Shown one piece after another: positions 17,924 to 26,513 of a stretch of 64,000 nucleotides of DNA. The translations under genes were made by a program, and so were the position numbers. Source of the DNA: Bacteroidetes bacterium GWE2_42_24. Lineage in GTDB: Bacteria > Bacteroidota > Bacteroidia > Bacteroidales > TTA-H9. Under the pieces are notes generated by a model, which saw nothing but the letters and a program-made list of their open reading frames with translations, was not told the origin of the DNA and did no database searches. The stretch spans positions 124,001 to 188,000 of the forward strand of contig MEOA01000043.1 in the NCBI GenBank assembly GCA_001768515.1, given 5' to 3'. Positions within the stretch are counted from its first letter, which is position 1. Every line of letters starts with the position of its first letter.

Positions 17924-19237
17924 ATGAAATCTGGAGCCCGATTATTAGCAGTTTTTATCATGGTGATGCTGTTGGCTTATCCCTGGCAGGGTAAAGCCGG
18001 AAACGAAGATTCTGCCCGAATGCAATGGTTTGCTGATGCTAAGCTTGGGATTTTTATTCATTGGGGAATTTATTCGGTGAAAGGAATTGATGAGTCATGG
18101 TCGTTTTTTAACGGGTATACAAGCCATGAAAACTATCTGGAACAATTGAAAGGATTCACGGCTGATCGTTACAATCCTGATGGGTGGGCGGCTCTGATTA
18201 AAGGGAGTGGCGCCCGCTATGCTGTACTTACTACGAAACATCATGATGGTGTCGCCTTATGGGACACCAGGACTAATGCCCTGAATGTCGCACAGCACAC
18301 ACCGGCGGCAACAGATATGGTTGGCCCGTTGGTGAATGCTTTGCGTAAGGAGGGTGTCCGCGTTGGGCTGTATTATTCACTTCCCGATTGGTCTCATCCC
18401 GACTACCCGTTGAAAGCCCGTGATCAGTTTCGGTACCAAAAGGACTCTGTACGCTTTAATAAGTTTTTGGCTGTTCAACGTGATCAACTCGATGAGCTGA
18501 TGAAGCGTTATGAACCCGATCTGATTTGGTTTGATGGTGACTGGGAGCATAGTGCTGCCGAATGGAAGTCTCCTGAAATCAAAATGCATTTATTAAACAT
18601 CAATCCGAATCTGATTGTAAATTCACGTTTGCAGGGTTATGGCGACTATGCCACACCCGAACAGGGTGTCCCGATTACCAGACCTGAGGCACCATACTGG
18701 GAGCTTTGCCTGACAATGAATGACTCTTGGGGTTATCAGAAAACCGACCATAATTATAAGTCGGCCAATCAGATCATCAACATTTTTGCTGATTGTATAG
18801 GTATGGGAGGTAATCTTTTACTCGACATCGGCCCGAAACCTGACGGGACGATTCCTGATGAGCAGGTTGCCTTGTTGAAAGAGTTGGGCCGTTGGACAAA
18901 AAAGCACAAACGTGCCATCTTCGGGACAACAGCAGGCATTGCACCTGGCTATTTCAATGGGCCCACCACTTTGTCGAAAGACCATCGAACCCTTTATCTC
19001 TTTATCAGTGGTCGGCCAAATGGTCCTGTTGCCCTGAAAGGATTGAAAAGCAATATTGCCCATGTCAGGCTTGTTGGTGATGGTAATTCGCTCAACTATA
19101 ATATTAACGGGAAGGTATGGTGGAGTGAAGTGCCTGGAATTCTCTATATCGATTTGCCTGAAGAACTGTGCGACTCCCAGATATCAATAATTGCAGTAAC
19201 GTTAAGAGAGCCGGTTGATATGTTTATTGAGCGTTGA
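17924..19237 (+). CDS. GH29 alpha-L-fucosidase
   Basis: The protein is 437 residues from the ATG at 17924; an upstream GTG start (17882) precedes the signal peptide (MKSGARLLAVFIMVMLLAYPWQGKAG) and is unlikely. Family features are the N-terminal MQWFADAKLGIFIHWGIYSV, the TTKHHDG loop, and WFDGDWE, whose Asp204 is the likely catalytic nucleophile. The (beta/alpha)8 barrel fills about residues 30-350, and a short C-terminal beta domain follows. It removes terminal alpha-L-fucose from glycans, probably in the periplasm. No SusC/SusD pair or other fucose-utilisation gene is nearby, so it is not in a typical polysaccharide-utilisation locus. A repeated element starts about 70 bases after its stop. 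Confidence 0.93.
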   Translation: MKSGARLLAVFIMVMLLAYPWQGKAGNEDSARMQWFADAKLGIFIHWGIYSVKGIDESWSFFNGYTSHENYLEQLKGFTADRYNPDGWAALIKGSGARYAVLTTKHHDGVALWDTRTNALNVAQHTPAATDMVGPLVNALRKEGVRVGLYYSLPDWSHPDYPLKARDQFRYQKDSVRFNKFLAVQRDQLDELMKRYEPDLIWFDGDWEHSAAEWKSPEIKMHLLNINPNLIVNSRLQGYGDYATPEQGVPITRPEAPYWELCLTMNDSWGYQKTDHNYKSANQIINIFADCIGMGGNLLLDIGPKPDGTIPDEQVALLKELGRWTKKHKRAIFGTTAGIAPGYFNGPTTLSKDHRTLYLFISGRPNGPVALKGLKSNIAHVRLVGDGNSLNYNINGKVWWSEVPGILYIDLPEELCDSQISIIAVTLREPVDMFIER

Positions 19238-19689
19238 CAGACAATTATTAACCAAAGATTCATGCACGAATACCTGTTGGCTGTCTCACAGAATAAACGT
19301 AGGGATACCTGACAAGCCATAAAAGATAAGATACTTGTCGTTAGCGGGTAAATAAAAGTAAACAGCCTTGATACTTAGCCCTGTTGATTCTTTTGCCGGA
19401 TAACTTTATCGGCCCTTATTGCCATACTTCAACATTACGTTGATGAAAGTTCCGGATACTGAAACATGCCGTTGTATGAAGTCTTGTCTGGTTTGGCCAG
19501 ACAATTATTAAGGGAATATTGCCGAATGATGGAGTTATATCTATTCGGCAGACAGCGGCATGAACCGATCATTTATATTCAAAATCAACTGCCAGTATGA
19601 ACTCAAATACTGGCAAAATCCCACATTATTCTACCACAAAAGGGAGAATTGCCAAACTACTGACACACAGGGGGCAAACATAGTACCGG

Positions 19690-19728
19690 TTCGAAGTCGC
19701 TTCGAAGTCGCTTCGAAGTCGGTTCGAA
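19690..19728. repeat. Four TTCGAA palindromes at 11-bp spacing
   Basis: TTCGAA starts at 19690, 19701, 19712 and 19723, exactly 11 bp apart, about one helical turn. The same spacing is kept in copy B although spacer bases differ. It may be an iterated protein-binding site or a remnant of a coding repeat. Confidence 0.7.
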
Positions 19729-19743
19729 ACGCGTTTGTAGCTC

Positions 19744-19761
19744 TTTCGTATTTTTACGAAA
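19744..19761. other. Conserved hairpin in copy A
   Basis: TTTCGTA (19744-19750) and TACGAAA (19755-19761) pair around a TTTT loop. Copy B keeps a 6-bp version of the same stem, so the structure is retained across the diverged copies. Confidence 0.5.
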
Positions 19762-20159
19762 CGACAACGAAACGGCTTCAAATGAAGCACAACTTTGGTA
19801 TAACTCATGTAATAAAATGAGAGGAACAGTTTTTCAGCATGAAAAGTAAAATCGGTAAGTGAGGTTAATGCTTCATGCTTAGAAGCAAACAGACCGACTC
19901 CATCAGGAAAAGTCTGATACGTTGATTGTTAGTAACTTAGTGATGAATATCGGGGAGTAGCTGCATGAAAAAATGCAACTTTGGTCTGTTATTCATTAAT
20001 GATGCATGTATGAAAACAGGCAGACTATCAAACATGTATGAAGTGTTTGTAATAGCAGGAGTTTAAAGATTAGGTGATTCAGAGCTGTAAATTGGTGAGC
20101 GCCCTGCATGACGGGTGGACTATGGTTTCTCAGGAATACCTATTTACTGAGATTAATAA

Positions 20160-20189
20160 AAAAGGCTGTCTCGGTAGAGACAGCCTTTT
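20160..20189 (-). terminator. Rho-independent terminator of mdh
   Basis: A 13-bp perfect stem (20160-20172 with 20177-20189), a 4-base loop and a T-run on the minus strand lie 25 bases past the mdh stop. Confidence 0.9.
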
Positions 20190-20213
20190 CAGGATGGAAT
20201 AAATTGTTCAGGC

Positions 20214-21158
20214 TTAGTCTTCGAAAAGGCCAAGAGCATCGAGAGCATTCATGGTTTCCTTTACCGAAGCAGCCGACTCGTGTAGCATCTTCATTTCGTC
20301 TTCGTTCAGTTTGATTTCGATAATTTCTTCGATACCGTTTTTGCCGAGTTTAACGGGAACGCCAAGGTAAATATCATTTAGTCCAAATTCACCTGTAAGG
20401 TACGCGCATACGGGGAACACACGTTGCTGGTCATCAACGATGGCTTCAACCATTTGGGCAGCAGCGGCGCCCGGGGCATACCATGCCGAAGTGCCCATCA
20501 GATTTACGAGTTCACCGCCACCTTTACGCGTACGTTCAACGATTTTGTCAAGTTCTTCTTTGCCGAGGAGGTCGGTCACAGGGATTCCATTAATTGATGT
20601 ATAGCGTGGCAGTGGTACCATGGTGTCGCCATGACCACCGAGCAGCAGGCCATGAACATCTTTGGCTGAAACGTTCAGTGCATTTGAGATGAATGTTTTA
20701 TAGCGTCCGGTATCCAGAATGCCGGCCATTCCAAATACTTTGCGTGAGTGTTTACGGGCAGCCTTGTAAGCGGCATAAGTCATTACGTCTAGGGGATTGG
20801 AAACCACGATGATGATAGCCTCTGGCGAATATTTGATCACTTTCTCGGTCACCTCCTTGACGATGGCGGCATTGGTTTTAATGAGGTCATCGCGGCTCAT
20901 ACCGGGTTTCCGGGGGAGACCAGAGGTGATGACTACGACGCCTGAGCCTTTGGTACGCAGGTAGTCGTTGGTAACGCCGATGACGTGGGTATTGAAATTG
21001 TTGATCGGACCGGTTTGCCAGATATCGAGGGCTTTCCCTTCGGCAGTTCCTTCTTTGATGTCGACCAACACCACTTCACGAGCGAGGTCTTTGTGGGCAA
21101 TTACGTTTGCCACGGTTGCGCCAACATTCCCGGCGCCAATTACTGTGATTTTGTTCAT
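20214..21158 (-). CDS. mdh: Malate dehydrogenase (NAD, LDH-like type)
   Basis: A 314-residue cytoplasmic enzyme that interconverts malate and oxaloacetate with NAD. It opens with the Rossmann motif GAGNVGATVA and has the substrate-binding arginines in GLPRKPGMSRDDL. Other motifs are VSNPLDVMTYAA and the catalytic His in GGHGDTMVP. The length is normal for the tetrameric LDH-like class. The gene is followed by its own terminator, and the PEP carboxykinase gene upstream also has one, so it is probably transcribed alone. With pckA and the malic enzyme gene next to it on the same strand it covers the malate/oxaloacetate/PEP/pyruvate node, central to fumarate-succinate fermentation and gluconeogenesis in Bacteroidota. 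Confidence 0.97.
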   Translation of the reverse strand: MNKITVIGAGNVGATVANVIAHKDLAREVVLVDIKEGTAEGKALDIWQTGPINNFNTHVIGVTNDYLRTKGSGVVVITSGLPRKPGMSRDDLIKTNAAIVKEVTEKVIKYSPEAIIIVVSNPLDVMTYAAYKAARKHSRKVFGMAGILDTGRYKTFISNALNVSAKDVHGLLLGGHGDTMVPLPRYTSINGIPVTDLLGKEELDKIVERTRKGGGELVNLMGTSAWYAPGAAAAQMVEAIVDDQQRVFPVCAYLTGEFGLNDIYLGVPVKLGKNGIEEIIEIKLNEDEMKMLHESAASVKETMNALDALGLFED

Positions 21159-21239
21159 ACGAAGAAAAAGTTTTTAACTGTTATACAAAAGCGCTCAGGG
21201 TTGAAATTGTTCAATTTATAGCGACCCGATGTTGAAAAA

Positions 21240-21265
21240 ACCGGGCAGACAATATGCTGCCCGGT
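21240..21265 (-). terminator. Rho-independent terminator of pckA
   Basis: ACCGGGCAG (21240-21248) pairs with CTGCCCGGT (21257-21265). On the minus strand a run of T follows immediately. Confidence 0.9.
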
Positions 21266-21310
21266 GACGATGAGATCGATTCGGTCCGGTTACATGAGAA
21301 AACGAATTTC

Positions 21311-22945
21311 CTATAGTACGGGACCAGCCGAAACGAGTCGTTTACCCTCTTCGTTATCGGTGAAGCTATTAAAGTTGGCAACAAACTTAGCGGCGAGATC
21401 CTGAGCAGCTTTATCCCAGCCGGTTGCGTCGGGCCAGAGGTTACGTTGGTTCAGCAGCTTACTTTCAACGCCATTGACGTGTTTTGGTATGGCCAGGTTG
21501 AAGTAAGGGATGTTTTCGAACCCGGCATTGTCGATGCTGCCATCGAGGATGGCATCAATGATTGCACGGGTCGAAGGTATGTCGATACGTTTTCCGGTGC
21601 CGTATGGTCCACCGATCCAACCGGTGTTCACAAGGTAGGCAGTGCTGCCATGTTCTTCCATTTTTCGGGCAAGTTCACGGGCATAGGCCGTTGGATGGAG
21701 CAACAGGAATGCGGCTCCAAAGCAGCTTGAGAAAGCAGGTGACGGTTCTTTGATGCCGCGTTCGGTGCCTGCAACTTTAGCTGTATAACCACTGAGGAAG
21801 TAATACATGGTCTGTTCTTTCGTCAGACGTGAAACGGGAGGCAGCACGCCAAATGCATCTGCCGTGAGGAAAATTACCCGTTTGGCATGGCCGGCTTTAG
21901 AGACCGGTTTCACGATGTTGTGGATGTGGTAAATGGGGTATGAAACACGGGTATTCTCGGTCTTTGCATTACTTGCAAAGTCGATGCTGCCATCGGCATT
22001 GTATACCACGTTTTCGAGCAATGCATCGCGCTTGATAGCATTGTAGATATCTGGTTCGTTTTCTTTGCTCAGGTTGATGCACTTTGCATAGCATCCGCCT
22101 TCAAAGTTGAACACGCCATTATCATCCCAGCCGTGTTCATCATCACCAATAAGGTAACGTTTAGGGTCGGCTGAGAGGGTTGTTTTTCCGGTTCCCGACA
22201 GACCAAAGAAAATGGCAACATCACCGTCTTTGCCTACGTTGGCCGAGCAATGCATGGCTGCAATCCCTTTCAGGGGAAGGTAGTAATTCATGATACTGAA
22301 GAACCCCTTCTTGATTTCACCGCCATACCATGTACCACCGACAACAGCCAGGCGTTCTTTCAGGTTGAACACCACGAATACTTCACTGTTCAGATTGTGC
22401 TTCTGCCATTCCGGATCGTTGGTTTTGCATGCGTTTAGCATAACGAAGTCAGGCTCGAAGTTATCGAGTTCATGGTCTTCGGGACGAATGAACATGTTTT
22501 TGACGAAGTGAGCCATCCAGGCCACTTCAGTAACTACGCGGATCTTAATGCGTGTGTCGGGGTTAGCTCCTGCATAACCATCCATAACATAGATCTTCTT
22601 GCCGTTCAACTGCTGTACTGCCAGCCCGTAGAGTTCCTTCCACGTGCCCTCCGAAACGGGCTTGTTGTCCGACGATTTGCGACCAGAGGTTTTCCACCAG
22701 ATGTTTTCATGTGAGGTCTCTTCCTCCACAATGTATTTGTCCTTAGGTGATCGGCCGGTGAAGATACCGGTATCAACGGCCACAGCTCCGGTATTCGTTA
22801 CGAAGCCTTTTTCAAATCCTTCGAGCGAAGGATTGGTCTCATGGGCAAACAGTTCATCGTACGAGAGATTGTGATAAATCTCAGTTAGGTCGCCGAAACC
22901 GTACTTATTGAGGGCTGTTCTGAGTTTGTTCGTTCGTTCTGTCAT
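21311..22945 (-). CDS. pckA: Phosphoenolpyruvate carboxykinase (ATP)
   Basis: A 544-residue enzyme of the ATP-dependent family. It catalyses oxaloacetate + ATP to PEP + CO2 + ADP, and in many Bacteroidota it runs toward CO2 fixation. Visible motifs are FTGRSPKDK near the N-terminus, the kinase-1a loop [14 protein letters not shown] at about residue 245, and the kinase-2 metal site [13 protein letters not shown]. The C-terminal part has the [11 protein letters not shown]-like segment and the adenine-binding region. The length equals the usual 530-545. It has its own candidate promoter and a strong terminator. Its neighbours, malic enzyme and malate dehydrogenase, share substrates with it. Confidence 0.97.
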   Translation of the reverse strand: MTERTNKLRTALNKYGFGDLTEIYHNLSYDELFAHETNPSLEGFEKGFVTNTGAVAVDTGIFTGRSPKDKYIVEEETSHENIWWKTSGRKSSDNKPVSEGTWKELYGLAVQQLNGKKIYVMDGYAGANPDTRIKIRVVTEVAWMAHFVKNMFIRPEDHELDNFEPDFVMLNACKTNDPEWQKHNLNSEVFVVFNLKERLAVVGGTWYGGEIKKGFFSIMNYYLPLKGIAAMHCSANVGKDGDVAIFFGLSGTGKTTLSADPKRYLIGDDEHGWDDNGVFNFEGGCYAKCINLSKENEPDIYNAIKRDALLENVVYNADGSIDFASNAKTENTRVSYPIYHIHNIVKPVSKAGHAKRVIFLTADAFGVLPPVSRLTKEQTMYYFLSGYTAKVAGTERGIKEPSPAFSSCFGAAFLLLHPTAYARELARKMEEHGSTAYLVNTGWIGGPYGTGKRIDIPSTRAIIDAILDGSIDNAGFENIPYFNLAIPKHVNGVESKLLNQRNLWPDATGWDKAAQDLAAKFVANFNSFTDNEEGKRLVSAGPVL

Positions 22946-23016
22946 GCTTTTTGTCTTTTAGAATTGAACGGGTTAATTTTTTGTTCCGTGATAAACGGAG
23001 AAATTTATTGTTGGGT

Positions 23017-23024
23017 CAAAATTA
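23017..23024 (-). promoter_or_regulatory. Candidate -7 box (TAATTTTG) for pckA
   Basis: On the minus strand this is a full TAnnTTTG match, 71 bases before the pckA start. No clear -33 element. Confidence 0.35.
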
Positions 23025-23132
23025 CATATAATAATTGTCGTATGTAACTTACCCCGATTTTGTGGATGTATTGCGGGTTGAAACAAACGTTTACGAAAAA
23101 TGTTTGGGTCGTAAATAAATTGGTATGAAAAA

Positions 23133-23157
23133 AAGCCCGGATGATAATTCCGGGCTT
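23133..23157 (-). terminator. Rho-independent terminator of the malic enzyme gene
   Basis: AAGCCCGGA (23133-23141) pairs with TCCGGGCTT (23149-23157). Eight T residues follow on the minus strand. It is 46 bases after the stop codon. Confidence 0.9.
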
Positions 23158-23202
23158 AAGCAGTTAACTGATTCAATTATATATAATACCTGTCTAATGG
23201 TT

Positions 23203-25497
23203 CTAGTGTATGTCGTCCGCCTTGTTTTGAGCATCCACTACGGCAATAGTTACCATATTGACAATTTCTGTTACTGAACTTGCGAGTTGAAGTACATGAA
23301 CCGATTTCCTCAGGCCATTCAGGACTGGTCCGATCGGTTCTTGATCGATGACTTCCTGGACCAGCTTGTAAGCAGTATTGCTGGCCGTAAGATAGGGGAA
23401 GATGAATGTGTTGGCAGCACCGCCCACCAACCGTGAAAAAGGGAAATACTCTTTCATCTTTTCGGTATTGATGGCAAAGTCGGCCTGTATATCACCATCA
23501 ACAATCAGGTCCGGGTTTTCTTTATGGAGACGATGAACTGCTTGTTGTACAAGCTCCGGGATTCTTCCTTTTACTGATCCGAAATTGGAATACGACAGCA
23601 TGGCTACCCGTGGTATAATACCGAATTTTCTGACGGCTTCTGAAGTTTGAAGCGTAATCTCAACCAATTGATCGGCAGTTGGGTTCATGTTGACTGTAGT
23701 ATCGGCAAAGAAGAGCATTCCTTTGATCGTGCTGAGAATATACATACCGCTCACGATGTTCCAGCGATCCTGTTTACCAATGATTTGTAAGGCAGGCCGT
23801 ATGGTTTCAGGGTAGCTGGTAGTTATTCCGGAGACCATGCCATCAGCAAATCCCTTTTCCACCATGAAAGCTGCAAAGTAGTTTCGATGGGTCATGAAGT
23901 CGAGTGCTTGTTGCATCGTGATTCCTTTACGTTTTCTTTTTTCGTAAAACTCTCTGGCAAACTCTTTCCTGCGTTCGGTTTGATCCATTGCGAATGGATC
24001 AATGATTTCCATCCCGTCGATTTCAATGTCGTGTTCGAGAGCTATACGGGCGATGGTAGCATGATTTCCCATTAAAATGGGATCGGCAATCTGTTCCATT
24101 CTGCTGATTTCGGCCGCTTTCAACACCTTGTATTGGTCGGCTTCGGCAAAAATGATGCGCTTAGGGTTTTTCTGTGCTTTGACCTTGATCTGACGGATGA
24201 GCGGATTACCAAATCCCATCCTGCGGATAAGTGATTCACGGTATGCATCCCAATCGGTTATCTTATGGCGTGCTACCCCGGTTTCCATGGCTGCCAGTGC
24301 AACTGCCGGGGCCACCCGTTCGATTAAACGGTGGTCGTTGGGTTTCGGAATGATATAATCGGTACCGAACTTTAGGTTAGAGATGCCATAAGCAAGGTGC
24401 ACTTCTTCCGGAACAGGTTCTTTGGCCAATGCTGCCAAAGCATGTGCGGCCGCAAGCTTCATGGCATCATTGATTTTAGTGGCTCTGACATCGAGTGCAC
24501 CCCTGAAGATGTATGGAAATCCCAGTACGTTGTTTATCTGGTTAGGGAAGTCGCTGCGGCCGGTGGCCATGATCAGATCAGGGCGGGTTTCAAGGGCTTC
24601 CTCATAACCTATTTCCGGAACGGGATTAGCCAAAGCGAATACAATCGCGTTTGGGTTCATGTGGTGGAGCCATTCTTTTTTCAGGGCGCCACCTTTGCTC
24701 AACCCAAGAAACATATCGGCACCCTTTAAAGCATCCTCAAGGGTGAAAAGGTCACGGGTTGTTACAAACTGTTGTTTTCTGGAATTGAGGTCAGTTCGAT
24801 CTGCACGTAACACTCCTTTGCTGTCAAGCATGATAATGTTTTCGGGTTTGGCCCCCAGCATTATGTAGAGCTTGGTACATGAAACAGCTGCTGCCCCTGC
24901 TCCACTTACGACAATTTTTATCTCATCAATCTTTTTGTCATTGATTTGTAGTGCATTGAGTAATCCTGCTGAGGTTATGATGGCAGTGCCATGCTGATCG
25001 TCGTGCATGATTGGGATATCAAGCATCTCTTTTAGCCGCTCCTCAATTTCAAAGCATTCGGGCGCTTTAATATCTTCGAGGTTAATACCCCCGAAAGTAG
25101 GACTTATTGCCTTAACAATTTCAATGAGTTTGTCGGGGTCTTTCTCGTCTACTTCTATGTCGAACACATCAATGTCGGCGTAGATTTTAAACAGCAACCC
25201 TTTTCCTTCCATTACCGGTTTCCCTGCTGCAGCACCAATATCACCCAACCCCAGAACAGCGGTTCCATTGCTGATTACTGCAACGAGGTTTCCTTTGGCG
25301 GTGTACTTGTAAACATCCTCCGGATTCTTTTCAATTTCAAGACAGGGGAGGGCCACTCCGGGGGTGTAGGCCAGCGAAAGTTCGCGTTGCGTGTTGTATG
25401 GTTTGGTGGGCTTGACTTCAATTTTGCCCGGGCGCCAGGCTGAGTGGTAGGTCAGGGCATCTTTGGTAATGCTTGATTTATCTGGTTTGGTTTCCAT
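23203..25497 (-). CDS. maeB: NADP-type malic enzyme with C-terminal phosphotransacetylase-like domain
   Basis: A 764-residue protein of the large MaeB type. Residues about 1-430 are the malic enzyme: [25 protein letters not shown], the metal-binding [12 protein letters not shown] and HDDQHGTA, and the NADP-binding [12 protein letters not shown]. It decarboxylates malate to pyruvate and makes NADPH. Residues about 440-760 resemble phosphate acetyltransferase ([34 protein letters not shown]). In MaeB proteins this part is regulatory and not known to be catalytic. The order malic enzyme, ruvA, sprA is common in Bacteroidota. Here the malic enzyme gene is divergent from ruvA, with about 410 bases between. 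Confidence 0.95.
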   Translation of the reverse strand: METKPDKSSITKDALTYHSAWRPGKIEVKPTKPYNTQRELSLAYTPGVALPCLEIEKNPEDVYKYTAKGNLVAVISNGTAVLGLGDIGAAAGKPVMEGKGLLFKIYADIDVFDIEVDEKDPDKLIEIVKAISPTFGGINLEDIKAPECFEIEERLKEMLDIPIMHDDQHGTAIITSAGLLNALQINDKKIDEIKIVVSGAGAAAVSCTKLYIMLGAKPENIIMLDSKGVLRADRTDLNSRKQQFVTTRDLFTLEDALKGADMFLGLSKGGALKKEWLHHMNPNAIVFALANPVPEIGYEEALETRPDLIMATGRSDFPNQINNVLGFPYIFRGALDVRATKINDAMKLAAAHALAALAKEPVPEEVHLAYGISNLKFGTDYIIPKPNDHRLIERVAPAVALAAMETGVARHKITDWDAYRESLIRRMGFGNPLIRQIKVKAQKNPKRIIFAEADQYKVLKAAEISRMEQIADPILMGNHATIARIALEHDIEIDGMEIIDPFAMDQTERRKEFAREFYEKRKRKGITMQQALDFMTHRNYFAAFMVEKGFADGMVSGITTSYPETIRPALQIIGKQDRWNIVSGMYILSTIKGMLFFADTTVNMNPTADQLVEITLQTSEAVRKFGIIPRVAMLSYSNFGSVKGRIPELVQQAVHRLHKENPDLIVDGDIQADFAINTEKMKEYFPFSRLVGGAANTFIFPYLTASNTAYKLVQEVIDQEPIGPVLNGLRKSVHVLQLASSVTEIVNMVTIAVVDAQNKADDIH

Positions 25498-25822
25498 TGT
25501 TAATGTGATTTTATTTTCTTACGATAGTTCTGGACTAAGATTCTTAATTCATATCCTGACGGACGGCGGTGTTGAGGGTATTCTCATTCACTGCAATTTC
25601 TTTTCATAAGCTACTGAGACTAAGATGTGATTTGTTGAATAAAGAAAAACATGAGCCGGAGTTCAAAGATTCCGGAATATTTCTAACGTAAATATAAGCA
25701 AGATTTGGGTGGTCTGAAAGTATTTTTTTTTATCCGTGTTCATCTTTCAGGGTTGAACCCGATCCACTCATCGAATTATCATGAAACCAAAGGATGACGA
25801 ACCTTTAGTTGATTAAAAATTG
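25498..25822. other. Divergent intergenic region between maeB and ruvA
   Basis: About 325 bases hold no supported gene. The region should carry the maeB promoter, but I see no full -7 box for it. The ruvA box lies at its right end. Confidence 0.35.
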
Positions 25823-25830
25823 TACTTTTG
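25823..25830 (+). promoter_or_regulatory. Candidate -7 box (TACTTTTG) for ruvA-sprA
   Basis: A full TAnnTTTG match lies 76 bases before the ruvA start. It would serve both ruvA and sprA. No clear -33 TTTG. Confidence 0.4.
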
Positions 25831-25906
25831 CCAGTTTAAGTTGCTGCACACACGTTTTCAGAGTTTCCAGATGAATCCGGCCTAAAATATATAGAATCAA
25901 GTTGAT

Positions 25907-26491
25907 ATGTTCGCATACGTTGAAGGTATACTCACCGAAAAGAATCCGGCTTATGCTGTTGTTGACTGCACAGGTGTGGGTTATCAGGTACATATCTCAT
26001 TACATACCTATACGCAGATCAAAGACCTTTCGAGGGTCAGGCTGCTTACTCATCTGATCGTGAGGGAGGATGCTCATCTTTTATACGGCTTTTTTACTGA
26101 GGAAGAGCGTCGTATATTCAGATTGCTGATCAGTGTTTCGGGGATTGGTTCCAATACTGCGCGAATGATCTTGTCATCTATGGCGCCACAAGAACTCATA
26201 CTGGCAATTCTGGCAGGCAATGAGCCACTGTTAAAGAAAGTAAAGGGAATCGGAGCCAAAACAGCCCAACGTCTCATCCTTGAACTTAAGGATAAAGTGT
26301 CAAAGGATGTTCGTCCGGGAGATTTTGGTTCCCTGTATAACAATACAAACCGTGAAGAAGCGTTATCAGCCTTGGTCATACTTGGTTTTGCCCGGCCGGC
26401 AGTCGAAAAGGCACTCGACGGTTTGCTGCGTGAACATGGTATGACTATTCCCGTTGAGCAACTTATCCGTTTGGCCCTGAAAGTATTGTAA
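25907..26491 (+). CDS. ruvA: Holliday junction DNA helicase subunit RuvA
   Basis: A 194-residue protein of normal length that binds four-way DNA junctions and loads RuvB for branch migration in recombination repair. Domain I is an OB fold (MFAYVEGILTEKNP, TGVGYQVHIS). Domain II has two helix-hairpin-helix motifs (LLISVSGIGSNTARMI and LLKKVKGIGAKTAQRL). Domain III, which contacts RuvB, is about 145-194. No ruvB or ruvC lies in the window. sprA follows after 22 bases, a pairing frequent in Bacteroidota although the functions are unrelated. Confidence 0.97.
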   Translation: MFAYVEGILTEKNPAYAVVDCTGVGYQVHISLHTYTQIKDLSRVRLLTHLIVREDAHLLYGFFTEEERRIFRLLISVSGIGSNTARMILSSMAPQELILAILAGNEPLLKKVKGIGAKTAQRLILELKDKVSKDVRPGDFGSLYNNTNREEALSALVILGFARPAVEKALDGLLREHGMTIPVEQLIRLALKVL

Positions 26492-26513
26492 AACCTTATA
26501 AATCCGGGTACCG

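Larger units (their letters stand above)
19310..20050 (+). repeat. Copy A of a diverged dispersed element, inverted relative to copy B
   Basis: This region matches the reverse complement of about 50970-51680 along most of its length, with scattered substitutions and small gaps. The best block is 19571-19765. It includes a stretch that resembles a gene remnant (NCQYELKYWQNPTLFY), broken relative to copy B by a one-base length change. Four TTCGAA palindromes lie at 19690, 19701, 19712 and 19723, followed by a hairpin at 19744-19761. The ends are approximate and I see no target duplication. It begins about 70 bases after the GH29 fucosidase gene, in the same direction. Confidence 0.75.

Noticed and set aside
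19690-19728. TTCGAA array as a CRISPR
   Set aside because: The spacing is 11 bp and the spacers are near-identical, with no repeat/spacer structure and no cas gene nearby.
19560-19820. An 86-codon frame in copy A of the repeated element
   Set aside because: Copy B shows that this frame is shifted by a one-base change; the more intact frame in B is only 44 codons and stops in the TTCGAA array. It is treated as a remnant.
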